NCBI GenBank assembly: GCA_937873255.1
Contig: CALMVM010000566.1
Coordinates: 1-9,970 of the forward strand
DNA from: an uncultured Verrucomicrobiota bacterium
GTDB taxonomy: Bacteria > Verrucomicrobiota > Verrucomicrobiia > Chthoniobacterales > SZAS-18
Length of the DNA stretch: 9,970 bases
Direction: 5' to 3'
Part shown: piece after piece, positions 1 to 6,562 of the stretch
Numbering within the stretch: the first letter of the stretch is position 1
How the letters are laid out: each line of letters opens with the position of its first letter
Position numbers and translations under genes: made by a program
The notes under the pieces: model-generated
Told to the model about the DNA's origin: nothing
What the model saw: only the letters and a program-made list of their open reading frames with translations
The model's database searches: none

Positions 1-149
1 GCTGGACCGCAGCGCGTGAACAGTTCGAGGCCAACCTTGTAAAACGAGATGACCCCGGCGAGCTGTTCGACCAGCCGCAGGGCTGCCGGCTCGTCGGCCA
101 CGTCGAGGGGCAGGATGATTTTGTCTTTCGCCGGGCGGGGAGTTGACAC
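1..149 (-). CDS. pyrF: Orotidine 5'-phosphate decarboxylase, N-terminal part (runs off the left edge)
   Basis: The minus strand reads open from a GTG at 149-147 to the window edge and gives 49 residues starting [17 protein letters not shown]. The segments IILPLDV (residues 11-17) and [14 protein letters not shown] (36-49) match the start of the OMP decarboxylase barrel. In this family the Asp of the first strand (D16 here) contacts the nucleotide and the Lys of the second strand (K38) is conserved. The enzyme decarboxylates OMP to UMP in the last step of pyrimidine synthesis in the cytoplasm. No in-frame ATG lies nearby, so GTG is the likely start; an AAGGA lies about 14 nt upstream, rather far for a ribosome binding site. 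The gene is divergent from ispE. It is truncated only by the window edge, so the catalytic DxKxxD motif is not visible. Confidence 0.87.
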   Translation of the reverse strand, partial: MSTPRPAKDKIILPLDVADEPAALRLVEQLAGVISFYKVGLELFTRCGP

Positions 150-174
150 AGTGTGCGGGGTTTTCCTTGCCCCC

Positions 175-1047
175 ATGAAATGGTTTGCCCCCGCCAAAAT
201 CAATCTTTCTTTGCGCGTGCTCGGCCGTCGAGCCGATGGGTTTCACGAGATCGAAACCCTCATGGTGCCGCTCTCGCTGGCCGATGAGTTGGAGGTTGAT
301 TGGCAGTCGCCGGCCCCGGCGCACTCCGCGAGCGCCGCCATCGAACTGGAATGCAACGATCCAAGCCTCCCGGCCGGACCGGAAAATCTTGCCTATCGCG
401 CCGCCGAGATCTTCCGGCGCGACGTGGCGCCGGACCTCGCCCCGGTGCGCATCTCGTTGACCAAGCGCATCCCGCACGGCGCGGGACTCGGCGGAGGCAG
501 CAGCGATGCGGCGGCGGTGCTGCTTGCCCTGAACGAACTCGCGCAAAACCGCGTGTCCGTCATGCGCCTCGCCACCCTCGCAGCCGAACTCGGCTCGGAC
601 GTGCCGTTTTTCCTGGCCGGCGGCGCGGCGGTTTGTCGGGGACGGGGTGAGATCGTGCAGCCCGTATCATTCGGCGCGCAACTTCCGCTGTTGTTGCTCA
701 AGCCGCCTTTTCCGGTCCCCACGCCCTGGGCCTACAAACAGTGGCGGGACTCCAAACCGCTGCCCGGCGTTCGCTACGAGCCGCAGGCGTTCGCGTGGGG
801 CGAGATGGTGAACGATCTCGAAAGGCCGGTGTTCGAAAAATATCTCATGCTGGCGGAATTGAAAAGCTGGCTGCTGGATCAGCCGGAAGTTGCCGGGGCG
901 TTGCTGTCGGGCTCGGGCTCGACCGTGCTGGCCGTCCTGCGCACCGTGACCGATGACCGTACCCCGCTCGCCGACCGCGCGATGCGTCAATTCGGCGATC
1001 TCTGGACGCTGTCGTGCGACACGGCGGCCACGGAAAGACCCGCTTGA
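175..1047 (+). CDS. ispE: 4-diphosphocytidyl-2-C-methyl-D-erythritol kinase
   Basis: This 290-residue GHMP-family kinase phosphorylates CDP-ME on its 2-hydroxyl using ATP, the fourth step of the MEP pathway to isoprenoid precursors, in the cytoplasm. The N-terminus [13 protein letters not shown] carries the conserved Lys (K8). The glycine-rich ATP loop [14 protein letters not shown] spans residues 100-113. LGSDVPFF (139-146) holds the catalytic Asp, D142. The third GHMP motif LLSGSGSTV lies near residues 243-251. The length is close to the E. coli enzyme (about 283 aa). The ATG at 175 was chosen because the family begins with this short lead into the APAKINL strand; a more distal in-frame ATG at 49 would lie inside the divergent pyrF and add 42 unrelated residues. 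No Shine-Dalgarno sequence is visible before the start. A possible lipoprotein gene follows 15 nt after the stop. Confidence 0.95.
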   Translation: MKWFAPAKINLSLRVLGRRADGFHEIETLMVPLSLADELEVDWQSPAPAHSASAAIELECNDPSLPAGPENLAYRAAEIFRRDVAPDLAPVRISLTKRIPHGAGLGGGSSDAAAVLLALNELAQNRVSVMRLATLAAELGSDVPFFLAGGAAVCRGRGEIVQPVSFGAQLPLLLLKPPFPVPTPWAYKQWRDSKPLPGVRYEPQAFAWGEMVNDLERPVFEKYLMLAELKSWLLDQPEVAGALLSGSGSTVLAVLRTVTDDRTPLADRAMRQFGDLWTLSCDTAATERPA

Positions 1048-1062
1048 GCAAGGCGGTGGTAC

Positions 1063-1344
1063 ATGCGGGAAAACTCCCAGCCGCGTATAATGGGCATGAT
1101 CACCACTTCGGTTCTTCGCTGTTCGATCCTCTCGCTGGCCGCGCTCGCCGCGCCGATACTTTTCACGGCGTGCAAGGGAACGGACATTTCCGGCAATGCG
1201 ACCGTGGCGTCGGACGCCCCCGGGCCGGGGGTCGATTCGACGGGGCCGACCGTGCCCGGCAACGTCGTGCCGACCATCGGCGGCGGGGCTGGCAACGGGG
1301 CGGGTACGTCCGGTGGTGGCGCGGGCGTCGGCAATGGACATTGA
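1063..1344 (+). CDS. Putative small glycine-rich lipoprotein
   Basis: This short 93-codon frame begins 15 nt after the ispE stop. A possible ribosome binding site AAGG lies at 1050-1053, about 9 nt before the ATG at 1063; in-frame ATGs at 1090 and 1096 are alternatives. The N-terminus has a hydrophobic stretch (about residues 21-35) ending in LFTACKG, a plausible lipobox with Cys37 as the lipidated residue, though Phe at -3 is not ideal. The mature part is low-complexity, with Asp/Pro/Thr then Gly/Ala/Asn runs, and contains GGGAGNGAG and ends in GVGNGH. It has no recognisable domain. If real, it would be a membrane-anchored, probably disordered surface or periplasmic protein. Competing frames on both strands cover the region, so the evidence for coding is mainly the signal peptide and lipobox. 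No function can be assigned. Confidence 0.5.
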   Translation: MRENSQPRIMGMITTSVLRCSILSLAALAAPILFTACKGTDISGNATVASDAPGPGVDSTGPTVPGNVVPTIGGGAGNGAGTSGGGAGVGNGH

Positions 1345-1348
1345 AAAC

Positions 1349-1385
1349 GGTCGCGCCGTCTGTGTATTGGCAGGAAGGCGCGACC
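1349..1385. repeat. Perfect 9-bp inverted repeat upstream of tRNA-Ser
   Basis: GGTCGCGCC at 1349-1357 is matched by its exact complement GGCGCGACC at 1377-1385, separated by a 19-nt loop. The repeat starts 4 nt after the lipoprotein stop codon and encloses the -35 box of the tRNA promoter. It has no T-tract on either strand, so it is not a typical intrinsic terminator. It could be an operator, a transcript-end stabiliser or a factor-dependent termination aid. Confidence 0.6.
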
Positions 1386-1395
1386 ATGTTAGGAT
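1367..1395 (+). promoter_or_regulatory. Sigma70-type promoter of tRNA-Ser
   Basis: TTGGCA at 1367-1372 (5 of 6 to the -35 consensus) and TAGGAT at 1390-1395 (4 of 6 to the -10 consensus) are separated by exactly 17 bp. A TG dinucleotide one base before the -10 box makes it an extended -10. Transcription would start near 1402, giving a leader of about 10 nt before the mature tRNA at 1412. Confidence 0.6.
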
Positions 1396-1411
1396 GGGGA
1401 TCGTCTGACGA

Positions 1412-1496
1412 GGAGGGGTGGCAGAGCGGTCGATTGCGCCGGTCTTGAAAACCGGAGATCCGCAAGGATCCGTGGGTTCGAATCCCACCTCCTCCG
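1412..1496 (+). tRNA. tRNA-Ser(UGA)
   Basis: An 85-nt sequence folds as a class II tRNA. The acceptor stem pairs GGAGGGG (1412-1418) with CTCCTCC (1489-1495), with one G-U pair. The D arm follows U8 and runs from 1421 to 1437. The anticodon stem CCGGT/ACCGG surrounds the loop CTTGAAA with anticodon TGA at 1446-1448, which reads UCN serine codons. A long variable arm, stem GATCC/GGATC (1457-1461 and 1466-1470), is typical of serine tRNAs. The T arm is GTGGG-TTCGAAT-CCCAC. The discriminator base is G1496, as expected for serine. The 3' CCA is not encoded (CAC follows), so a CCA-adding enzyme is needed. It converges with the glycosyltransferase gene whose stop is 7 bp away. Confidence 0.97.
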
Positions 1497-1503
1497 CACC
1501 AGC

Positions 1504-2490
1504 CTAGCGCACGAACGTTCCGTCGGGCGCGTAACGGCGCGGCTGCCCGGCAAACGTTTCCAACTCTTGCCAGTAGGCCAAGGTCATGGCGCGTTGCGTC
1601 GCCTGCCACTCCCCGCCCCCGAACACCGCGCGCCAGGGACGGGCGAGAACCTCCAAGGCGAGGAGGAGCCGCGCCCGTCTGATTTTCGGCCCCACCCGCG
1701 TCACATCGCAGTGCTCCCAGTGGTAGTCGGCGTACGCCGTGGAACGGCCCATCCGTTCGGCCATTTTGAACAGGGCCGGTTCCGTTAACCGGGACAGGTC
1801 GAAATGATGCTCGACGCTCGTTTCCAACGCCCCCTTGATCCGAAAGCCGGCGGCCAGCAATCGTGCCGCGTAGAGTCCTTCCTCACCGAATCCCGACGCG
1901 CCGGCCCCGAGGTTCGGGTCGAAATCGCCCAGGGTCTCGACCACTTGCCGGCTCAACGCCATGTTCGCTCCAATCAACGTGTCCGGACGCACCGGGTCGG
2001 TGTGCTCGGTCGACGCCAGCCATCCGCGTCGGGTGCGGAAAGGCTCGCGGGACAGCGGTGATTCGTATTCCGGCGGGAAATGCACGCCGCCCGCGACGGC
2101 ATCCGCCTCGCCACGTAGGATTGGGCGGCACATTCCATCGACCCAATTCTTTGGCACCCGCACGTCGTCGTCGGTGAACAGGATCACGTCGGAAGCCGTC
2201 CGGCGCAGACCGGCGTTGCGGGCGCGCGACAGACCAGCTTCCGGCTCGGAGACAGAGCGCACCGGAAGAATGTTTCGCGCCGCACATTCCTGGATGATCG
2301 TCGCCGTGTGGTCCGACGAGCCGTTATCGACGACCACCAGTTCCACCGCGAGATCGGCGGGGAGCACGGTCGCCTCGATGGACCGGAGCGTCGGACGCAG
2401 ACTTTCCGCGCGGTCGCGGGTGCAGATGACGATGGACACACTGGCGGGTCGCGCCGGCTGCGGTTGATCGGCCGAAGAACTCGCAATCAT
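1504..2490 (-). CDS. Family 2 glycosyltransferase, last gene of the export operon
   Basis: This 328-residue GT-A fold glycosyltransferase probably adds a sugar from a nucleotide-sugar donor to the growing glycan at the inner face of the cytoplasmic membrane. Visible landmarks are the first strand VSIVICTRDR (residues 18-27), VVVDNGSSDHT (52-62) with nucleotide-binding D55, GLSRARNAGL (86-95), the metal-binding FTDDDV (105-110) and the acceptor-side FGEEG (201-205), where the usual E-D pair is E-E. The C-terminal third is probably helical and has no clear transmembrane segment. The ATG at 2490 was chosen because the family starts just before the first strand. The frame stays open upstream to an ATG at 2646, but that would overlap the preceding gene by 71 bp. 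No Shine-Dalgarno sequence is seen, and the start overlaps the stop of a 30-codon ORF by ATGA. Sugar specificity cannot be read from the sequence. Confidence 0.92.
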   Translation of the reverse strand: MIASSSADQPQPARPASVSIVICTRDRAESLRPTLRSIEATVLPADLAVELVVVDNGSSDHTATIIQECAARNILPVRSVSEPEAGLSRARNAGLRRTASDVILFTDDDVRVPKNWVDGMCRPILRGEADAVAGGVHFPPEYESPLSREPFRTRRGWLASTEHTDPVRPDTLIGANMALSRQVVETLGDFDPNLGAGASGFGEEGLYAARLLAAGFRIKGALETSVEHHFDLSRLTEPALFKMAERMGRSTAYADYHWEHCDVTRVGPKIRRARLLLALEVLARPWRAVFGGGEWQATQRAMTLAYWQELETFAGQPRRYAPDGTFVR

Positions 2491-2579
2491 GCGACGGGAG
2501 CGCGGTTCGAACCTCTCCAAGACCTGGGCTCTCGCGCGTCGATAGACATCGGATGCAAGGGCTCGACGGGCGGGGTCAT
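2487..2579 (-). CDS. Possible 30-codon linker ORF between two glycosyltransferase genes
   Basis: The ATG at 2579-2577 overlaps the stop of the upstream glycosyltransferase (TGA at 2578-2576) as ATGA. The frame's own TGA (2489-2487) overlaps the next glycosyltransferase start (ATG at 2490-2488) in the same way. The peptide is 30 residues, rich in Pro and Arg (it begins MTPPVEPLHPMSID), with no recognisable motif. It uses several rare Arg codons (CGA, AGG, AGA). It may be a small protein, a translational coupling bridge that carries ribosomes across an 85-nt gap lacking a ribosome binding site, or chance. The neighbouring glycosyltransferase frame is also open here, which weakens the case. Confidence 0.35.
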   Translation of the reverse strand: MTPPVEPLHPMSIDAREPRSWRGSNRAPVA

Positions 2580-3520
2580 TTCGCGCGAACGCGTTTCGAT
2601 CTGGCACGCATCGCCTGGAACCAATCCGGCTCCAGATCGACGGCAATCGTGCGAATCAGGCCGGGGTCGTGCAGCGCCGCCGGCAGCAGGTAGGCGACCA
2701 CCCGGAGCGCGGCCCAACGCGCGCGGAACCCTCCGTGGCGGGCGGCCTTCATGATCCGCGTGCCGGAATAGGCATAGATGCACATCAACGCGCTGTGCCA
2801 CACCTGCCCGCGCCGGTCGCGGGGCAGGAGACGGAGGTTTTTGCGCACGGTCCGCACCGCGTTCCAGAACATGCGGCCGATGGCGTGCGAAGCGTTGCCG
2901 CCGTGTACCCGGTAATAGAGCGCCGTCCGCCGGATTTGCGCGGCGACCCCCTGCGCGGACAGGCGAATCCATAGATCCATGTCGTCGCTCCCCCACAGCT
3001 TCGGGTCGAAGCCACCCACCGCTGCCAGCGCGTCGCGGCGGATGAGCACCTGCCCGGGTGAATGAATTCCGCTGCCCTCGAACATTTCCTCGGTGGGTTG
3101 GAGCACGAGGACATCGTCGGCCCGGTGCGACTCCGCCGGAACGCCGTCGGCACCGAGCAGCCCCGATAGTCCGCTCAACATCGCCCATTCGGGATGCTCG
3201 CGCATCGCGGCCACCTGCCAGGCAAGCTTGTCCGGCGGCCAGAGATCGTCGTCGTCGAGAAAAGCAATGAACTCCCCCCGTGCCTCGGCGAACCCACGGT
3301 TGCGCGCGACCGCTTGGCCGGCGTTGGCCTGCTCGAAATACCGGACGCGTCCGGCTTCCGCGAGCGGGCGCAGCCGCGCGGTCGTGTCGTCGGGCGATCC
3401 ATCGTTGACCACGATGATCTCGTAGTCGGTGAACGTTTGTCCGAACACGGAAGCCAGCGTATCCAGCACGTATTCCGCGTGGTTGTAAGTCGGGATGACG
3501 ACCGACACTACGGGGTGCAT
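2576..3520 (-). CDS. Family 2 glycosyltransferase
   Basis: This 314-residue glycosyltransferase has a classic GT2 N-terminal domain: VSVVIPTYNHAEYV (residues 5-18), IIVVNDGSPDDT (35-46) with D40, ANAGQAVARNRG (66-76), FIAFLDDDDLW (84-94) with the metal-binding acidic run 89-92, and GSDDMDLWIRL (177-187) with the acidic pair of the acceptor and catalytic region. It would transfer one sugar during O-antigen-like chain assembly in the cytoplasm. The C-terminal part is basic (it ends RSKRVRAK) with hydrophobic patches and may dock on the membrane. The ATG at 3520 begins MHPVVSVVIP; the frame is open farther upstream to 4084, but that part is the shadow of the preceding gene. The start lies 13 bp inside the preceding gene, which implies translational coupling. 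There is no good Shine-Dalgarno sequence. Confidence 0.95.
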   Translation of the reverse strand: MHPVVSVVIPTYNHAEYVLDTLASVFGQTFTDYEIIVVNDGSPDDTTARLRPLAEAGRVRYFEQANAGQAVARNRGFAEARGEFIAFLDDDDLWPPDKLAWQVAAMREHPEWAMLSGLSGLLGADGVPAESHRADDVLVLQPTEEMFEGSGIHSPGQVLIRRDALAAVGGFDPKLWGSDDMDLWIRLSAQGVAAQIRRTALYYRVHGGNASHAIGRMFWNAVRTVRKNLRLLPRDRRGQVWHSALMCIYAYSGTRIMKAARHGGFRARWAALRVVAYLLPAALHDPGLIRTIAVDLEPDWFQAMRARSKRVRAK

Positions 3521-4293
3521 AGCGGATTCCGGATGAGGGGATTGCGTAGGAAATCCAGGAAAAGGGTCCGCACCGGGCGTTTCAGAAGCAAAAACCGGAT
3601 CAGCCGGCTGGCGGTCAGCGAAAACTCGGTGCACGGCGTTTTCACGAATGCCACCAGGAAGAATTTGTTCCAGTGTGCAACCAGCCGCTCGCGCGCTTCC
3701 GCGAAGGATCGGCTCGCCGGGTTGCCACTGCTCAGGTGGGTGAGCAGGAAATCGATGACGTGCGCGGACCCGCCGCGCGCAATGGCGTTGAGGCAGACGT
3801 CCGTGGCGTAAAGATGGAATCCGTGGAGACCGGGACTGCAAAACGGTGCCTTCCCACGCCGCAGGAGAAGGAAGTTCTCGTCGAGCGTCCGGGTTTTCAG
3901 CGGCAGGGAGGTCTCCCGAAACTGCCCGGCGGGCTCGTTGAGGTGCGCGAACATGCGCTCCCCGCCGTCGAATCCGGCGTTGCCAGCGGCCACCCACCGG
4001 GGATAGCGCGCGTCGAGGAGGGCGGCTTGCGAGACGAGCTGGTCGTATCCATGGCCCAGGTCGAGTCGCACGTCCTGATGGCAAAACACGACGTAGGGCT
4101 CCGTCCCGTCCGTGGGCAACCCGCGCAGAATGGCGTAGGGATCGTGCTGGTTTTCCCTAGAATTATCGAACAGCGTGAAGCGCGCCCGATCCGGCGTGAA
4201 ACCGGCGGCCTCGAACGATTGCCGCATCGCCGCGTATTGCGCCGGGTCGTTGGCGAGCGTGACGATGTGAAAGCGAGGCGCGGGTGCCTTCAT
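3508..4293 (-). CDS. Glycosyltransferase-like protein of the PF13712 type
   Basis: The 261-residue product resembles the 'glycosyltransferase like family' PF13712 (Glyco_tranf_2_5), by recall of motifs rather than a search. Supporting features are the N-terminal strand FHIVTLAND (residues 8-16), YVVFCHQDVRL (67-77), where the H-Q-D-V core takes the place of the DxD loop, LDENFLLLRR (137-146), and GFHLYATDVCLNA (158-170), which matches the family's G-F-H-x-Y-x-x-D-x-C-L pattern. Such proteins are often found in surface-polysaccharide clusters. The ATG at 4293 overlaps the wzt stop by ATGA, and the 3' end overlaps the next glycosyltransferase by 13 bp, so its expression is probably coupled. The C-terminus is basic and hydrophobic (LIRFLLLKRP, 231-240), suggesting membrane association. 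Donor and acceptor are unknown. Confidence 0.85.
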   Translation of the reverse strand: MKAPAPRFHIVTLANDPAQYAAMRQSFEAAGFTPDRARFTLFDNSRENQHDPYAILRGLPTDGTEPYVVFCHQDVRLDLGHGYDQLVSQAALLDARYPRWVAAGNAGFDGGERMFAHLNEPAGQFRETSLPLKTRTLDENFLLLRRGKAPFCSPGLHGFHLYATDVCLNAIARGGSAHVIDFLLTHLSSGNPASRSFAEARERLVAHWNKFFLVAFVKTPCTEFSLTASRLIRFLLLKRPVRTLFLDFLRNPLIRNPLCTP

Positions 4294-5507
4294 GACACGC
4301 GGACGCCGCGCGCGATCCGGTAGACGCCGTGCGACTTGTTGTACGACCAGGGCGAACCGTCCACGCAACGGGGTTCGACCGAAAAGCGGAGGGCGTTCTC
4401 CGCCTGTACGTATGAATCGTACTCGTCGCCGAGCGCGACGCTGAGTTGATAGTCGCCGGGCACGAGGGAGAGATCCGGCAGATCGCAGGTGATGCGGTTG
4501 ACCCGCGAGAGGTCCCAGAATTCGCAGCCCTCCTCGACCGACTGGATGCTGGACACCTTGAGTCCCTCGCCGTCACGGATCGAAATGGACAGCGCCGCGC
4601 GTAGCGGCTCGGGGCTGTGCACATCCATCGTCAAGCGGTAGCTGCCGCCGAAATCGAGCGCGGTGCCCGCCGACTCACCGTTGAATTGCGAGAAACTCAC
4701 GTCCGATACCCGGACGCCTCGACTTCCCTCGAAGCTGCCGGAGGTCGCGGTTTTCGCGTTGTGCAGATACGTGGCAATGGCGTGGGAGGGGCTGCCGACC
4801 TCCCGCACGCGGCCGTTCACGAGGTAGATGACCTCCGTGCAAAGCGAGCGGACCGCGCTCATGTTATGGCTGACGAAGAGAACGGTCCGGCCCTGCGTGC
4901 TCACGTCCTTCATCTTGCCGAGGCATTTTTCCTGGAACTCGGAGTCGCCGACGGCGAGAACCTCGTCGACGATGAGGATTTCCGTTTCGAGGTGCGCCGC
5001 AACGGCGAACGCGAGGCGCACGTACATGCCGCTGCTGTAACGCTTCACGGGCGTGTCGAGGAACTTCTCCACGCCGGCGAAATCGACGATGGCTTCGAAC
5101 TGGCGGCGGATTTCGCCCTTGGTCATGCCGAGAATCGCGCCGTTGAGATAAATGTTTTCGCGGCCCGTCAACTCCGGATGGAAACCCGTGCCGACCTCGA
5201 GCAGCGAGCCGACGCGGCCGTAGAGATCGATCTCGCCCTCGGTCGGTTCCGTGATGCGGCTGATGATCTTGAGCAGTGAGCTTTTGCCGGCCCCGTTGCG
5301 GCCGATCACTCCGACGACATCACCCTTGTGGATGTCGAACGACACGTCCTTCAGCGCCCAAAACGTTTCCGTCGGCACGCGATGAAGGGGATGGCGAAGC
5401 CGTCGGAGCAAGGTTTCCGCCAAGGTCGTGGGCCGGTCCCTTTCCTGCGCGATGGTGTACGATTTCGACAGCCCGCGCACGGAAATGGCGAGATCGTCAG
5501 ATGACAT
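4290..5507 (-). CDS. wzt: Polysaccharide ABC transporter ATP-binding protein (Wzt-type, with C-terminal glycan-binding domain)
   Basis: This 405-residue ATPase powers export of lipid-linked polysaccharide across the inner membrane with the permease encoded just upstream. The nucleotide-binding domain covers about residues 6-250: Walker A GRNGAGKSS (69-77), the stretch LLEVGTGFHPELTGRENIYLNG (102-123, typical of Wzt/TagH-type ATPases), signature YSSGMYVRLAF (157-167), Walker B ILIVDEVLAVGD (177-188) and switch His214 in SHNMS. Residues about 265-385 form an extra domain with beta-strand character like Wzt_C, which in O-antigen systems recognises the finished, capped chain. Such a domain implies that an end-modified glycan is the cargo. 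The start at 5507 overlaps the permease gene by 11 bp and is preceded by a good ribosome binding site. The stop overlaps the next gene by ATGA. Confidence 0.95.
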   Translation of the reverse strand: MSSDDLAISVRGLSKSYTIAQERDRPTTLAETLLRRLRHPLHRVPTETFWALKDVSFDIHKGDVVGVIGRNGAGKSSLLKIISRITEPTEGEIDLYGRVGSLLEVGTGFHPELTGRENIYLNGAILGMTKGEIRRQFEAIVDFAGVEKFLDTPVKRYSSGMYVRLAFAVAAHLETEILIVDEVLAVGDSEFQEKCLGKMKDVSTQGRTVLFVSHNMSAVRSLCTEVIYLVNGRVREVGSPSHAIATYLHNAKTATSGSFEGSRGVRVSDVSFSQFNGESAGTALDFGGSYRLTMDVHSPEPLRAALSISIRDGEGLKVSSIQSVEEGCEFWDLSRVNRITCDLPDLSLVPGDYQLSVALGDEYDSYVQAENALRFSVEPRCVDGSPWSYNKSHGVYRIARGVRVS

Positions 5508-6375
5508 CGGCGAACTTCCTTTCCATGCGCTTGAAGGCGTACAACCCGAAGACCAGCATCGCCACGGCGACCAGCGCGGAGATGCCCAGCGCCCCCGGAT
5601 CGCCGAACGGCTTGCCCAGCAGACCGCTGCGCATCGCCTCCAGCGGCGGCGTGAGCGGATTCAAGAGGTAAACCCACCGAAGCTTGGCGGGAACGACCGC
5701 CACCGAATACGCCACCGGACTGGCGTACAGCAGGATGTTCATCAACACCGGCAGGATATAGCTCACGTCGCGGTAGGACACCATCAACGCCGCCAGCCAC
5801 AACCCAACGCCCATGGCGAGCGCGATAAGTACCAGCACCGCCACCGGAAACCACAGCACGCTGCCCGTCGGCACGATGCGGTAACACCCCATCAGGACCA
5901 CCATCAACGCCAGGCCCACCACGAAATCCACCACGCACGACCCCAAGCCCGAAATCGGCAACACGAGTCGGGGAAAGAACACTTTCGAGATCAGGTGCGC
6001 GTTTCCGACCAGACAACTGCTCACCTTGCCGAGCACGTTGCTGAAGAAATTCCAGCCAAGCAACCCCGCGAAAGAAAACACGAGGTAAGGCACGCCGTCG
6101 CTGGAAAGACCGGCCACCGCGCCGAAAACAAAGGAAAACACTCCGGCGGCGAGCAGCGGCTGCAAGACCACCCACAAGACGCCCAACGCCGTCTGTTTGT
6201 AGCGGATTTTGAGATCGCGGCCGGCGAGAGACAGCAGCAGGTCGCGGAAACTCCAAATCTCATGCAGATTGAGGGCCGCCCACCCGCTCGCGGGCCGGAT
6301 CGTCAGAGTGGGCTGCGGCCGGGACGCCGACGCGGATTCGACGGCGACAGTTGGATTGACCAGCGTCTCGTTCAC
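5497..6375 (-). CDS. wzm: Polysaccharide ABC transporter permease (Wzm/ABC-2 type)
   Basis: This 292-residue integral membrane protein forms the channel of the O-antigen-type ABC exporter together with Wzt. The N-terminal cytoplasmic part ends in the typical amphipathic region WSFRDLLLSLAGRDLKIRYKQ (residues 41-61) and is followed by GVLWVVLQPLL. About six membrane segments can be placed near 62-86, 95-113, 142-165, 172-196, 205-228 and 263-282. LNPLTPPLEAMR (238-249) and the terminal FKRMERKFADVI are family hallmarks. The first codon is GTG at 6375; no ATG lies close enough in frame, and no Shine-Dalgarno sequence precedes it. A promoter-like element ends 7 nt upstream, so the transcript may be leaderless. 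It is the first gene of the minus-strand operon running to 1504. Confidence 0.94.
   Translation of the reverse strand: MNETLVNPTVAVESASASRPQPTLTIRPASGWAALNLHEIWSFRDLLLSLAGRDLKIRYKQTALGVLWVVLQPLLAAGVFSFVFGAVAGLSSDGVPYLVFSFAGLLGWNFFSNVLGKVSSCLVGNAHLISKVFFPRLVLPISGLGSCVVDFVVGLALMVVLMGCYRIVPTGSVLWFPVAVLVLIALAMGVGLWLAALMVSYRDVSYILPVLMNILLYASPVAYSVAVVPAKLRWVYLLNPLTPPLEAMRSGLLGKPFGDPGALGISALVAVAMLVFGLYAFKRMERKFADVI
5515..5522 (-). promoter_or_regulatory. Strong ribosome binding site of wzt
   Basis: On the minus strand AAAGGAAG sits 7 nt before the wzt ATG at 5507, inside the end of wzm. It is the only convincing Shine-Dalgarno sequence in the operon, where other starts rely on stop-start overlaps. 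It supports the chosen wzt start and may raise ATPase synthesis over the permease. Confidence 0.7.
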
Positions 6376-6382
6376 GAAAGAA

Positions 6383-6412
6383 ATAATGGAATACCGGGCG
6401 CGCGACCGTCAA
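6383..6412 (-). promoter_or_regulatory. Candidate promoter of the wzm operon
   Basis: On the minus strand TTGACG (6412-6407, 5 of 6 to the -35 consensus) is followed after 18 bp by CATTAT (6388-6383, 4 of 6 to the -10 consensus). The predicted start point falls at about 6375-6377, at the GTG start codon of wzm, which would give a leaderless or nearly leaderless mRNA. That fits the absence of a Shine-Dalgarno sequence. The rest of the 262-bp gap (6413-6562) shows no other clear signal. Confidence 0.35.
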
Positions 6413-6562
6413 CCAGCCCGCGCGTGTAACCGACAGTCCTTCCCATTAGCAAGCCTCGTTCCACCGAGGAAGCAACCCGGAAAACACGCTGGGCGCGTAT
6501 TTGCACCGGTGGTTTTGCCGCTATTCGCGGCCCCGCCCCCGGCTCTCCCGGAAGCAGCGACG

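Noticed and set aside
143..171. TTGACA at 143-148 as a -35 box for ispE
   Set aside because: No acceptable -10 box lies 16-18 bp downstream (the sequence there is C-rich), and it falls over the pyrF start codon.
1412..1496. tRNA-Ser 3' end as an integration site for a mobile element
   Set aside because: No integrase, no repeated tRNA 3' fragment and no compositional shift are seen in the window.
2491..2646. Upstream start (ATG at 2646) for the last glycosyltransferase
   Set aside because: It would overlap the preceding gene by 71 bp and add 52 residues before the first GT2 strand. It is kept as an alternative because the segment near 2491-2578 reads plausibly as a helix.
5428..6429. A 333-codon plus-strand frame opposite wzm
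   Set aside because: Its composition (His/Arg/Gln-rich) is what results from reading hydrophobic membrane-protein codons backwards; no start signal or motif supports it.
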